Shown here piece by piece: positions 17,256 through 25,586 of a DNA stretch of 64,000 nucleotides. Source of the stretch: Hydrogenoanaerobacterium saccharovorans (GTDB lineage Bacteria > Bacillota > Clostridia > Oscillospirales > Ruminococcaceae). A model generated the notes under the pieces. It searched no databases, had not been told where the DNA came from, and saw only the letters and a program-made list of their open reading frames with translations. Location: the NCBI RefSeq assembly GCF_016901815.1, contig NZ_JACSNR010000001.1, forward strand, positions 186,001 to 250,000, in the 5' to 3' direction. Each line of letters begins with the position of its first letter. The stretch's first letter is position 1. The position numbers were made by a program, and so were the translations under genes.

Positions 17256-17261
17256 ATTATA
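17256..17261 (-). promoter_or_regulatory. -10 element for the first tandem M20 gene
   Basis: TATAAT on the minus strand in a very AT-rich spacer, about 137 nt before the TTG start. The -35 is poor (TCTTGT at 17-nt spacing). A terminator for the upstream gene lies between, so an independent promoter is needed. Confidence 0.5.
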
Positions 17262-17333
17262 CTTTTAACAATATTGCAACAAGAATATTTATACTTTATA
17301 ACTATTCCCCGTCATATCACAATTTTATGCCGC

Positions 17334-17366
17334 AAAAAAGAGCCGGTATAAAAACCGGCTCTTTTT
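17334..17366 (-). terminator. terminator of the second tandem M20 gene
   Basis: Stem AAAGAGCCGGT / ACCGGCTCTTT with an ATAAA loop and T-run on the minus strand, 26 nt after the stop. Confidence 0.92.
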
Positions 17367-17391
17367 CAGGAATGATCCTTATTTCTGAGAG

Positions 17392-18696
17392 TTATGCCTC
17401 GATCTTCTTGTAGACTGCCTCGATCATTTCATCGGTGTAGCCCATATCCTTGAAGAAGTCATGCATGGTGCCCTTCCACTTGCGGGCGGAGGTATCAATA
17501 TCGCTCTCCAGGAAGTTCAGCGCATAGCTGACTGTACCGGTAACAGCGAGCTTGAAGGTATCCTCATCGATGTCGAAGTACTCGTTGTGGTGAGCAGCGC
17601 CAGTACCCTTTTCGGGGTTGTTCACGCCTACCAGAGCGAATACGCCGGGCATCAGCTTCTGCAGTCTGGAGAAGCTCTCGGAAGCCATCCAGGGCTCGGG
17701 CTGAGCAATTACATCTTCACCCAGCTCAGCGCCTACAACCTTGCGGGCGAACTCTACGCACTCCGGATCGTTGTAAACCGGGTAAGCGGGATCGCTGAGC
17801 TGGTTGTAAGTAGCAGTGCAGCCATAGGCAGCGCAGATACCGTCAACGATCTTGATGAGGGTTTCCTTGAAGGGATAACCAACCTCTTCACGGTCGAACA
17901 GACGGGCTGTACCAGCGAAGGTCAGGTCGTTGGGGATAACATTGCTGACTGCACCGGCCTGCAGCAGACCTACCGACAGAGTCAGAGGCTTGAAGGGGGT
18001 GATCTTGGTCAGACGGGCTGCCTGCAGCGCATTGTAGATGGCTACGAAGCAGTCGATGGGGCTGTTGGCCTGGTCGGGACGGGAACCGTGACCGCCCTTG
18101 CCATGGATGGTGATATTGAAGCCCATAGCGGTGGACATGGTACCGCCGGTGATCAGACCAATCTTGCCGGACTCCAGCATAGCGAACAGGTGAGTACCAT
18201 AGCAGGTATCAGCAGTGATGCCGTGCTTGTCCATGTAGGCGAGCATCTGGGGCATACCGCCGCCGTTTTCCTCAGCACGCTCGAAGAACAGGATGATCTT
18301 ACCAGCGATCTCGTCCTTGTGCTCATTGAGGATCTTGGCAGCGCCCAGCAGGATGGCTGTATGACCGTCATGACCGCAGGCATGCATTACACCGTCTACC
18401 TTGGAGCAGCAGACACGGGGACCTGCCAGGTTGTCCTTCTTTTCCAGAACAGGCAGCGCATCGCAGTCGGCACGCAGCAGGACAGTCTTGCCCTTGCCGG
18501 GCTTGGTGCCCTCAATATAACCAATGATACCACCCTTGGGAACAACTTCATACCGAATGCCCATGGCATCCAGTTCCTGACCGATCCGCTCGATGGTCTT
18601 GTCCTCCTGGTTGGACAGCTCGGGATTTTCGTGGAAATACCGGCGCATGGATACTACATAAGGATCTACGGCCTTTGCCAGCTCATAAACCTTCAT
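17392..18696 (-). CDS. M20 family amidohydrolase/aminoacylase, paralogue 2 of a tandem pair
   Basis: A 434-residue zinc hydrolase with the same landmarks as its neighbour: ADCDALP, HACGHDGH, ERAEENGG, HHNEYFD, and a long shared block around GKGGHGSRPDQANSP. By eye roughly three quarters of residues match the other copy, so this is a tandem duplication with each copy keeping its own promoter and terminator. Two adjacent ATG codons compete as start; the second is 8 nt from AAGGAGG and is used here. It is divergently transcribed from the YfcC-type transporter gene, which suggests a shared substrate, probably an N-acylated or dipeptide amino acid. Confidence 0.93.
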   Translation of the reverse strand: MKVYELAKAVDPYVVSMRRYFHENPELSNQEDKTIERIGQELDAMGIRYEVVPKGGIIGYIEGTKPGKGKTVLLRADCDALPVLEKKDNLAGPRVCCSKVDGVMHACGHDGHTAILLGAAKILNEHKDEIAGKIILFFERAEENGGGMPQMLAYMDKHGITADTCYGTHLFAMLESGKIGLITGGTMSTAMGFNITIHGKGGHGSRPDQANSPIDCFVAIYNALQAARLTKITPFKPLTLSVGLLQAGAVSNVIPNDLTFAGTARLFDREEVGYPFKETLIKIVDGICAAYGCTATYNQLSDPAYPVYNDPECVEFARKVVGAELGEDVIAQPEPWMASESFSRLQKLMPGVFALVGVNNPEKGTGAAHHNEYFDIDEDTFKLAVTGTVSYALNFLESDIDTSARKWKGTMHDFFKDMGYTDEMIEAVYKKIEA

Positions 18697-19069
18697 CATA
18701 CATTCCTCCTTACAGTAATGCTTCAGCATAAAAACTCGGCAGCAGGGACGAAAGCGCACCGGTTCAATCAAAAATCCAAAAACGCTTTATCACTCTACCG
18801 TTCTGGTATAATAGTAGCACACTTTCGGTATCACCGCAATGCACTTGGGGTGAATTGTATGAATCTGTCGATTTTTACTACTATTTATGTATATAATCAC
18901 AACAACTTTTCAATTGACATTCGCGGCAAATTAAGATACGCTTAAATCAGTAAAGTATATAATTATTTTACAAATTGTTAAAAATAATTATATATTTTGC
19001 ACTTACGCTTCCGCCTGCAACTGCTGCGGCGGAATAGGCCTCAGTCTGAACCTGAAGGAGGCGACTACT
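18697..19069. promoter_or_regulatory. divergent promoter region between the M20 gene and the YfcC transporter gene
   Basis: Minus strand: TTGCGG (18834-18839) and TACTAT (18811-18816), 17 nt apart, for the M20 gene. Plus strand: TTTACA (18967-18972) and TATATT (18991-18996), 18 nt apart, for the transporter. A second plus-strand extended -10, TGG-TATAAT, lies at 18804-18812. The predicted transporter leader begins with a GC stem, TTCCGCC / GGCGGAA, at 19009-19034. No small gene is seen. Confidence 0.5.
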
Positions 19070-20482
19070 ATGTCTGCACCGACTGCTGCCCCTGCCAAGA
19101 AAAAGTCAAAGCTGAAAATGCCCCATCTGCTCTTCCTGATGCTGGGTCTGATCCTGCTGATGAGCCTGCTGACCTACATTGTTCCCGCTGGTCAGTTTGC
19201 CACCGATCCGGAAACCGGCGCCCTCATCGGCGATGAGTTCCACCTGCTGGGTCACCAGACCCCCGTCAACATCTGGCAGGCCCTCAACTACATCCTGCCC
19301 GGCTTCATGAACTCCAGCTATGTCATCTCCCTGCTGCTGATCAGCGGCGGCTGTGTGGGTGTCATCATGGGTACCGGCGCCTTCGACGAGATGGTCAACT
19401 GGGCCCTCTACAAGCTCCAGGACAAGGGCGTATCGGTCCTGGTTCCCATCGTGTTCATGGTAATTGCCATCCATGGCGGCTTCGGCGGCGGTGACTCGAT
19501 GATCGCTCTGGTTCCGCTGGGCGTGATGATGGCGAAAAAGCTCCGCCTGGACCCCATCATGGCGGTTGCCCTCACTTTCTTTGCCTCCTTTACCGGCTTT
19601 GCAGTGGGTCCCCGCCGGATCTCCACCGCACAGCTGATGATGGATGTCCCCATGTATTCCGGTTTTGTAGAACGAACCGTAATATTGCTCGTTATTATTA
19701 CAATCGGTATGCTCTATACCCTGCACTATGCCCGCAAAATTGCCAAGGACCCCACCAAGTCGGCCATGGGAAATACCGACTGGATGGAAACTTACCATGC
19801 GGAAACCGGCGATGAGATGGAAGTTGTAGCCTTCAATCCCCGGGCCGCCCTGGTAACTGTCCTGTTCTTCGCGCAGTACTTCGTGATCGTCTACATGATG
19901 ACCGTACTGGGCATGGCAAATACCATCATGCCCGCTGTCCAGATCCCCGTGGCAATCCTCTGCGGCCTGATCTACGGACAGAACCTGGATAAGATCGGCG
20001 CTGCCTTTGCCAAGGGCACCTCCGGCATGGCCTTCGTTGCGGCTGTGATCGGTCTGGCCGGCACCATGTCGCTCGTTATGGAAAACGGCAATATCCTGCA
20101 CACCATCGTTTACTACGCCTGCCTGCCCCTGCGGGAACTCTCCCTCGGTCTGGCCTCGGTGGGTATGTCGGCAATCGTCGCCTTCCTGAACCTGTTCGTT
20201 CCGTCCGCTTCGGCAAAGATGGCAATCCTGATCCCCATCATCAAGCCGATGGCAGAAAGCCTGGGCATGTCCGGCAACCTGGCTGTTTCCGCATTCCAGT
20301 TCGGCGACGGCTTCACCAACCTGGTAACCCCCGCCCTGGGCGCTACTGCCGGTTCGCTGGCAATCGCCGGTGTCCCGCTGAGCAAGTGGCTGAAATGGGC
20401 CCTTCCCATCACTCTGCTCATGCTGGTCGTTTCCTGGATTATTCTGTACTTCCTGGGAAGCGTCGGCTGGACAGGCGTCTGA
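19070..20482 (+). CDS. YfcC family membrane transporter (amino acid/peptide or C4-dicarboxylate type)
   Basis: A 470-residue, about 12-helix carrier of the YfcC/DcuC-like family. Landmarks: TYIVPAGQF near 36-44 after the first helix, HGGFGGGDSMIA near 138-149, and NLFVPSASAKMAIL followed by QFGDGFTNL in the C-terminal half, which resemble the substrate-site hairpins of this group. An AAGGAGG SD precedes the ATG. It is divergent from two M20 amidohydrolases, a pairing that suggests import of a peptide or acyl-amino acid that those enzymes cleave. Substrate is inferred from context only. Confidence 0.88.
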   Translation: MSAPTAAPAKKKSKLKMPHLLFLMLGLILLMSLLTYIVPAGQFATDPETGALIGDEFHLLGHQTPVNIWQALNYILPGFMNSSYVISLLLISGGCVGVIMGTGAFDEMVNWALYKLQDKGVSVLVPIVFMVIAIHGGFGGGDSMIALVPLGVMMAKKLRLDPIMAVALTFFASFTGFAVGPRRISTAQLMMDVPMYSGFVERTVILLVIITIGMLYTLHYARKIAKDPTKSAMGNTDWMETYHAETGDEMEVVAFNPRAALVTVLFFAQYFVIVYMMTVLGMANTIMPAVQIPVAILCGLIYGQNLDKIGAAFAKGTSGMAFVAAVIGLAGTMSLVMENGNILHTIVYYACLPLRELSLGLASVGMSAIVAFLNLFVPSASAKMAILIPIIKPMAESLGMSGNLAVSAFQFGDGFTNLVTPALGATAGSLAIAGVPLSKWLKWALPITLLMLVVSWIILYFLGSVGWTGV

Positions 20483-20591
20483 TCCCTCCCCTTTCACACT
20501 GAAAAGCGTTCCCGCTGTGTTTTGTGTGTTTTTAACAGGTTGATGTTCGATATTTTGTGACAAAGTCACATCATTTTTCACATTCTGTTTC

Positions 20592-20620
20592 TTGACAAAT
20601 CCACAGCGTTGTATTAAATT
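20592..20620 (+). promoter_or_regulatory. promoter of the Hsp20-like gene
   Basis: Consensus -35 TTGACA, 17-nt spacer and TAAATT -10. The leader to the ATG is about 60 nt. No CIRCE-type repeat is visible. Confidence 0.75.
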
Positions 20621-20685
20621 ATAGTTGTAGCAGGAAGAAGATTCCTACACATATCATGCACAAAATTAAGGAGAGGTGTTCTATC

Positions 20686-21006
20686 ATGTTTAAGGTTTTT
20701 GAAGAAATCATGGACAACTTTGACGGATTTTCCAATCTGAAGCTGAATGCTCCTGGTTACGCTCCGTGGATCAAGAATGGCAATACCTATGCCACTATGG
20801 TAAAGACCATCGGCATCAATCCTGAGGACATGCATGTTGCGCTGGAGAACAATGTTATCCGTGTTGAGGGTACTTCCAAGTACAACGGTATGACTTACAG
20901 CGTTGACTTCGATATTCCGCTGTCTGATACCTTCCTGGAGAAGGTTTGCGATGTAAAGTCCGAGACCGCCAACGGCCTGACCTACATCACTGTTGACCTG
21001 AAGTAA
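20686..21006 (+). CDS. small Hsp20/alpha-crystallin-like protein
   Basis: A 106-residue protein whose second half follows the alpha-crystallin pattern: GINPEDMHVALENNVIRVEG, then a Y..DFDIPLS strand, and a closing NGLTYITVDL strand. That is the order seen in small heat-shock chaperones, but the protein is short and lacks the usual I-x-I tail, so a diverged Hsp20-fold protein is the safest description. The ATG at 20686 is chosen from AGGAGAGG 9 nt upstream. Codon choice is less GC-biased in the third position than in neighbours, as often seen in highly expressed genes. Monocistronic, with strong promoter and terminator. Confidence 0.6.
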   Translation: MFKVFEEIMDNFDGFSNLKLNAPGYAPWIKNGNTYATMVKTIGINPEDMHVALENNVIRVEGTSKYNGMTYSVDFDIPLSDTFLEKVCDVKSETANGLTYITVDLK

Positions 21007-21025
21007 CAGCAAACGCAATACCAAT

Positions 21026-21068
21026 AAAAAAACAGCGATGGGATTTTCGGATCTCATCGCTGTTTTTT
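21026..21068. terminator. bidirectional terminator between the Hsp20-like and SLC13 genes
   Basis: Stem AAAAAACAGCGATG / CATCGCTGTTTTTT with runs on both sides, placed between converging genes. Confidence 0.92.
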
Positions 21069-21079
21069 GTATTGTCGTA

Positions 21080-22528
21080 TCAGAGCACCATGCAGGCCGC
21101 CGGATACCCCAGGAACACACAGATCAGCACCGAGGCGAGCATCAGCAGGAAACCATACCGCACCAGAGCGCCGGCAGTGGTCCAGCCGCTGCTGCCCGCG
21201 ATGGCTACACAGGGCATGGCAGGCGGGGTGGCAAAGGCATAGGAGGCCAGCAGGCCGATGAGCGAGCAGACTGCCGCCGCATTGACACTGCCGCCGGTAC
21301 CCAGGCAGACCGGCACCGCAATGGCGGTCACCACCGACACGGTCACCATGTTGGAGGAGAGGTTGGTCTGGACGGCAGCCCAGAAGCAGAACAGTGCCAC
21401 CACAGCCAGCGGTGCCAGCGAGGACGCCACCGGAGCGATCCGCTCGGAGATCCAGCCAGTCAGGCCGATGGAGCCGTTGGTCATGGCAGAGCCCACCGCC
21501 AGCGTACCGGCGCACATGATCAGGCTGCCCCACGGCACGCCCTTGGACATGGCCTCTCCGAAGGGCAGCAGAGGCTTGCCCTCCGGCGCAATCAGCGAGA
21601 GAGCTACCGCACCCAGCAGCGGCGGATAGGCCGTGCCGAAGCTGTTGATATAGGCATAGACCTCCGGTGCCCAGGGCTCGATCATGCTGGGAACCACCCA
21701 CAGAGCCACTACAAACAGGAATATTCCAAGTGTATACAACTCTCTGGACTGCATTTTCTCCAATCCGGCCCGGAGTTCCCCGGCCCGGGAGGTATCCAGC
21801 GATGTCAGATCCGGGCGCAGTACAAAGCGGAACAGGAGCATCATCGCCAGCACAGAGAGGATTCCCACCGGCACAGCGAAGGCCATATAACCGGCATAGT
21901 CAATGGCAAGGCCGGTGGCGGTGTGATAGAATTCCATCGCCATCAGCGGGAACACATGGGCAATGGGGGTCATGCCGGAGGAGATGCCGCAGCAGAAGAC
22001 CAGGCCCATCATCAGCATGGAGGCAGCCTTGTCCCCCTTCTGGATGCCCAGCACCGCATAGATCTCCTCAATGATGGGGAGATAGATCACAAACAGCACT
22101 GTGGGCGAGATGAACAGTCCCAGGAAGATCACCGAGAGGAAGAACAGCCAGGTGAGCTGCCAGGGGCCTTTCTGTGCCATGCGGCTGGATACGAACCAGA
22201 CTGCGCAGCGCCGTACAAAGGGGGTCTGGGAGAGCGCATAGGTACACAGGAAGGTGAACATAAGGAATGCAAAGGTGGAATTGCCAAAGGAGGCAGACAG
22301 CACTGCGTTTACTCCCAGTTCCGGGACCGCTGCCAGAGCCGCCATACAGAGCAGGCTGGGCCAGTCGATGGAAACTGTGAGCCACAGCAGCAAAGTTCCC
22401 AGGAAAATGCCGATCACCCGCATGGCGGACTGGGTCATGCCAGCCGGAGCGGGCAGGAATCCGAAGCCGAGGATCAGCAGCAGGGAAACTGCCAGAATCC
22501 CATACCGGGCCTTGATTGTCTTAGTCAC
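21080..22528 (-). CDS. SLC13/DASS family permease
   Basis: A 482-residue, 12-helix-type carrier of the SLC13 (divalent anion:sodium symporter) family. Substrate-binding-type motifs are present in both halves: SFGNSTFAF near 80, and NLSSNMVTV near 400 followed by AFATPPAMP. Typical substrates are di- and tricarboxylates or sulfate; which one is not visible. I use the GTG start preceded by AGGAG 8 nt upstream; the ATG eight codons earlier overlaps that SD. It has its own promoter and no obvious operon partner. Confidence 0.88.
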   Translation of the reverse strand: MTKTIKARYGILAVSLLLILGFGFLPAPAGMTQSAMRVIGIFLGTLLLWLTVSIDWPSLLCMAALAAVPELGVNAVLSASFGNSTFAFLMFTFLCTYALSQTPFVRRCAVWFVSSRMAQKGPWQLTWLFFLSVIFLGLFISPTVLFVIYLPIIEEIYAVLGIQKGDKAASMLMMGLVFCCGISSGMTPIAHVFPLMAMEFYHTATGLAIDYAGYMAFAVPVGILSVLAMMLLFRFVLRPDLTSLDTSRAGELRAGLEKMQSRELYTLGIFLFVVALWVVPSMIEPWAPEVYAYINSFGTAYPPLLGAVALSLIAPEGKPLLPFGEAMSKGVPWGSLIMCAGTLAVGSAMTNGSIGLTGWISERIAPVASSLAPLAVVALFCFWAAVQTNLSSNMVTVSVVTAIAVPVCLGTGGSVNAAAVCSLIGLLASYAFATPPAMPCVAIAGSSGWTTAGALVRYGFLLMLASVLICVFLGYPAACMVL

Positions 22529-22575
22529 TGGAACAACTCCTCTCCTATGCACTGAATCAATTTCTACCGAATGAC

Positions 22576-22605
22576 ATTATACTACACCCGGGGCTGGTTC
22601 CGCAA
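22576..22605 (-). promoter_or_regulatory. promoter of the SLC13 permease gene
   Basis: Minus strand TTGCGG (22600-22605), 18-nt spacer, perfect TATAAT (22576-22581), about 50 nt before the GTG start. Confidence 0.65.
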
Positions 22606-22632
22606 CGATTTCCCGCTGTGAATCCCTTCACC

Positions 22633-23448
22633 TCAGGTGAGATCCGCCGCCGGAGCTCCGGTTTCCTCAAGGTATTCCTCCAGGCAGAGGCCCCGCTCCA
22701 TGATTGTCCCGGCGGCTTCCCTGCCCACATACCGGTAATGCCAGGGCTCGAACCAGATCCCGGTGATCTCAGCCTTATCCCGGGGATACCGCAGGATAAA
22801 GCCATAGTCCGCGGCGTTTTCCAGCAGCCACTGTGCCGCTGCGGTGTTGGCATAGCCATCGTCCAGAATCTGATAGGACGGCGTGACGATGTCCACAGCC
22901 AGACCGGTCTGGTGTTCGCTTCCGCCGGCGGAGGCAATGTAGCGTCCGGCAATCACAGCTGCCTGTTCCGGGCTGTATCCGGCCTGCAGATAGCCCTCCT
23001 TGCTCCGCTGCAGATTGTACGCCTGCTGGTCATAGGAACGATAGGCCGAGCAGATCAGCAGATCGACACCGTCCTGCCGGGCCGCTTCCATCATGGCCCG
23101 GAGGTCGTCCACAATCCGGGCATCGGCCTGATAGGGTTCACCCGGCTGGATCACCTCCAGTTCCGGACAGAACTCCCGTTCAATGGGATGGTCCGCATTG
23201 ACCAGCAGCAGGGCCCATTCGTCCTCCGGAGAGGGCTCTGCCATCACCGGCTGATCCTCCTCCGGCCCGGAATTGCCATCGTTTTCCTCCCGGGACCGGA
23301 CTGCGTCCTCCCAGGTCAGATAGAACCGGGGCAGTTCGATGGGCGGGGTTTCGGGGAGCCAGGGGAGGTTCTGGTGCAGCACGGCATAAACCGGCTCCAG
23401 CTGACAGAGCAGCGCCGCTGTCAGCAGCAAGGCGATCCATCCTTTCAT
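22633..23448 (-). CDS. M15/VanY-type D-alanyl-D-alanine carboxypeptidase, secreted
   Basis: A 271-residue secreted enzyme that trims D-Ala from peptidoglycan stems. N-terminal signal peptide (hydrophobic residues 4-20, cleavage near VYA), a Pro/Glu-rich linker, then the VanY fold: CSAYRSYDQQ, GGSEHQTGLAVDI (zinc His and Asp) and EPWHYRYVG (zinc His) near the C-terminus. The start follows GGGGAGAGGGG by 3-4 nt. A longer in-frame extension upstream runs through the hemerythrin gene in another frame and is not real. It is the last gene behind the flagellar operon and hemerythrin, though a terminator lies in between. Confidence 0.93.
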   Translation of the reverse strand: MKGWIALLLTAALLCQLEPVYAVLHQNLPWLPETPPIELPRFYLTWEDAVRSREENDGNSGPEEDQPVMAEPSPEDEWALLLVNADHPIEREFCPELEVIQPGEPYQADARIVDDLRAMMEAARQDGVDLLICSAYRSYDQQAYNLQRSKEGYLQAGYSPEQAAVIAGRYIASAGGSEHQTGLAVDIVTPSYQILDDGYANTAAAQWLLENAADYGFILRYPRDKAEITGIWFEPWHYRYVGREAAGTIMERGLCLEEYLEETGAPAADLT

Positions 23449-23469
23449 ATTCCCCTCTCCCCCTTTCAT

Positions 23470-23516
23470 AAAAAACAGGAGGTCCGTCAGTATCGGACGG
23501 TCTCCTCCTGTTTTCA
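23470..23516 (-). terminator. terminator after the hemerythrin gene
   Basis: Minus strand stem AAAACAGGAGG...CCTCCTGTTTT with an inner paired section GTCCG/CGGAC, then a T-run. It would close the fliE-fliK-hemerythrin transcript. Confidence 0.88.
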
Positions 23517-23524
23517 GCATAGTA

Positions 23525-23935
23525 TCAGTCTTGGCGCTTGGAACGGATATGCGCAGCGACCTTGACATCTTCTTTTTTGATGTGGTTGAGCAGCCAGCCG
23601 GCAATGGCCTGATTGGTCTTGGAAACCAGAGCCACTGTCGCACCGCCCTGCTCGAACTCATTGAGGATACCAGCAACGATCCGCTTGTATTCCTCATGGT
23701 ACCGCTTATGATTCTCATAATCCGGATAGCCATACTGACGCTGGATCTTTTCCTCATCACTGAAGTGATAGGCAATGTAGTCGTTGAGGAATTCCAGAGT
23801 CTTGCGGATCTCTCCACGGCCCTTGCCTTCTCCACAGGCCAGCAGCAGATTGTTGATTGCGTCAATCAGCTCTTTGTGTTCGCTGTCGATCAGCTCGTTT
23901 CCGGTTTCAAGCTCCGATGTGAACTCGTACGCCAT
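23525..23935 (-). CDS. bacteriohemerythrin
   Basis: A 136-residue diiron oxygen-binding four-helix bundle. Iron ligands fit the family: H20 (DSEHKEL), H57 and E61 (HFSDEE), H76 and H80 (NHKRYHEEY), and H117 with D122 (NHIKKED). It lies 34 nt after fliK, in the flagellar transcript, which fits an oxygen-sensing, storage or protection role in a motile anaerobe. The ATG has only a weak GGAG close by; the strong AAAGGAGG further up belongs to a 14-codon out-of-frame ORF that overlaps the start. Confidence 0.93.
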   Translation of the reverse strand: MAYEFTSELETGNELIDSEHKELIDAINNLLLACGEGKGRGEIRKTLEFLNDYIAYHFSDEEKIQRQYGYPDYENHKRYHEEYKRIVAGILNEFEQGGATVALVSKTNQAIAGWLLNHIKKEDVKVAAHIRSKRQD

Positions 23936-23969
23936 CTACTCCGCTTATCATCTTCTGTTCCTCCTTTCC

Positions 23970-25067
23970 TTAAATATAGGCATCCAGTTCACTGTCCGGT
24001 GCCTGGGTCTGTCCGATAACAGCTTCAAAGCTGTCGTCCTCCTGCTGCCAGTGTCCGCCGCGGTGCTGCTGACGCTGTTCAAAATACTGCTGGGCAAAGG
24101 ACTGCTGCTGTCCCTGGTCGGTGAGTGCGCTCTGGGAAGCGTAGGACACCGCCTGTTCAGTGGGGAGCAGAGTCACCTGCTGCACCTGGACCTGAAGGGG
24201 CCGCAGGGCTTCCTGCAGGGTGGCGACCTCATTGGAGATCAGCCGGGCTGCCTGAGTGCTGGCTGTAAAGATGCTCAGCGCCATGTGTTCCCGGTCGTCC
24301 GAGATCTTCACAACGATCTCACCGATTCCCTCGGGCTCCAGCCGGACGATGAATTCGCTCTTGCCCTGGGCTGTCTGGTGCAGGATGCCGGTTTTGAGCT
24401 GCTTGCCGATCTCCTCTGCCGAGGGGAGCGGGAGCTGTGCGGCTTCCGGCTGGGCTGTGAGGAAGCGTCCGGCGTTCACATCGGCCTGAAGGCTTTCCAC
24501 ATCCACCGGAACGACGGTTTCCTTCTCCTGCTGTTCCAGGAGCTGCCGGGCGGTACGGAAGGCGTTTCCTGCCTGGAGAGTGGAAAATCCGTTCTCCATC
24601 AGGCTGCTGCTCTCCTCGCCGCCCCAGGCTGCCTTCAGCACTGTGTAGAGCTGCTGCATGTCCTCTGCCTCTCCATCCAGGAGCTCAGCGCCCTGGACGG
24701 CGCCCTCAGCGGCTGCGGTGCCGGGAACAGTGTCCATCGACTGCATGGCAAAGGTCTGCAGGAACGCGCCCTCTGCCGGAGTGCTGCCGGCGTTCTGGAT
24801 CAGGTCTGCAAGCATGGCCTGCATCTCATTGCCCGATGCCATCGAACCCACTGTCCCGGCGGCTGCCGGAAGCACTGCATCAGTCTGTGCAAGCGGCTGT
24901 TCCCCCTGCATCTGGAGCAGTGCCTCCGGCTGGATGGTCTGTCCCATCAGCTGCATGAAGAGCATGGCAAAAGCGTCGGTGGCCTGACAGGCATCGGATA
25001 GATCCAGTTTCTGCCGCAGGCTCCCGCCGGAAGTGCCGTTCATCTGATTGACTGCGATCTGCTGCAT
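23970..25067 (-). CDS. fliK: flagellar hook-length control protein FliK
   Basis: A 365-residue protein with a poorly conserved N-terminal part rich in Gln, Ala and Met, and a recognisable Flg_hook C-terminal domain: RLEPEGIGEIVVKI, then TASTQAARLISNE and LQEALRPLQVQVQQVTL. It is the secreted molecular ruler that switches export from hook to filament proteins. The C-terminal tail is Gln-rich, as usual. Start at ATG 25067 (MQQIAV), since the GTG three codons earlier is part of the GGAGGTG SD. It follows fliJ by 42 nt. Confidence 0.88.
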   Translation of the reverse strand: MQQIAVNQMNGTSGGSLRQKLDLSDACQATDAFAMLFMQLMGQTIQPEALLQMQGEQPLAQTDAVLPAAAGTVGSMASGNEMQAMLADLIQNAGSTPAEGAFLQTFAMQSMDTVPGTAAAEGAVQGAELLDGEAEDMQQLYTVLKAAWGGEESSSLMENGFSTLQAGNAFRTARQLLEQQEKETVVPVDVESLQADVNAGRFLTAQPEAAQLPLPSAEEIGKQLKTGILHQTAQGKSEFIVRLEPEGIGEIVVKISDDREHMALSIFTASTQAARLISNEVATLQEALRPLQVQVQQVTLLPTEQAVSYASQSALTDQGQQQSFAQQYFEQRQQHRGGHWQQEDDSFEAVIGQTQAPDSELDAYI

Positions 25068-25109
25068 TGTTATCACCTCCTTTCAAGTGGAATCCCTGCC
25101 GGTTCCGGA

Positions 25110-25559
25110 TCAGCCGGCGGTCTTGCGGATATGGCTCTGGGAAACCAGTTCCTCGATCCGTTCCTCCTCGGCTTTCCGCACACCGGCCTGCCAGTCCTCA
25201 TACTGGCGGTCCCGGAGCTTATCCAGCTTGGAGACCTCCTGATTGGCTGCCACAACCACCCGGGTCTGCTGTTCCACCCGGGCTTTGGCAGCTTCCAGCT
25301 GTTCGGTCAGCTCCCGGACCTGCATGCGGATGCTCTCCAGCTGCATACTGAATCCCCGCAGTTCCAGGGCGGTGATCCCCTCAGCCTGAGCCTTCCGCAT
25401 CTCTTCCGAAACCTGCGCGAAATCGGTTTTCAGCTGGTTGATCTGCTGTTCCAGCCGGTCCCGCTCCGCCTGAAGACGCTGGAGCTTTCCGGTTTCCTCA
25501 TCCAACAGCCGATCCCGGTAATCGCGTACATGATCCAACGAAAACTGAAACTTTTTCAT
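25110..25559 (-). CDS. fliJ: flagellar export protein FliJ
   Basis: A 149-residue, almost wholly helical coiled-coil protein, the general chaperone and stalk subunit of the flagellar export ATPase. It starts MKKFQFSLDHVRDYR, the family N-terminus. It lies between fliI and fliK as expected. The ATG is 6 nt from GGAGG. Confidence 0.9.
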   Translation of the reverse strand: MKKFQFSLDHVRDYRDRLLDEETGKLQRLQAERDRLEQQINQLKTDFAQVSEEMRKAQAEGITALELRGFSMQLESIRMQVRELTEQLEAAKARVEQQTRVVVAANQEVSKLDKLRDRQYEDWQAGVRKAEEERIEELVSQSHIRKTAG

Positions 25560-25586
25560 CAAAATCCTCCAAATTTTTCATCGGGT

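Noticed and set aside
22633-23865. Minus-strand frame extending the D,D-carboxypeptidase to 410 residues
   Set aside because: The extra N-terminal part lies in another frame of the hemerythrin gene and has no SD; a signal peptide and SD mark the start at 23448.
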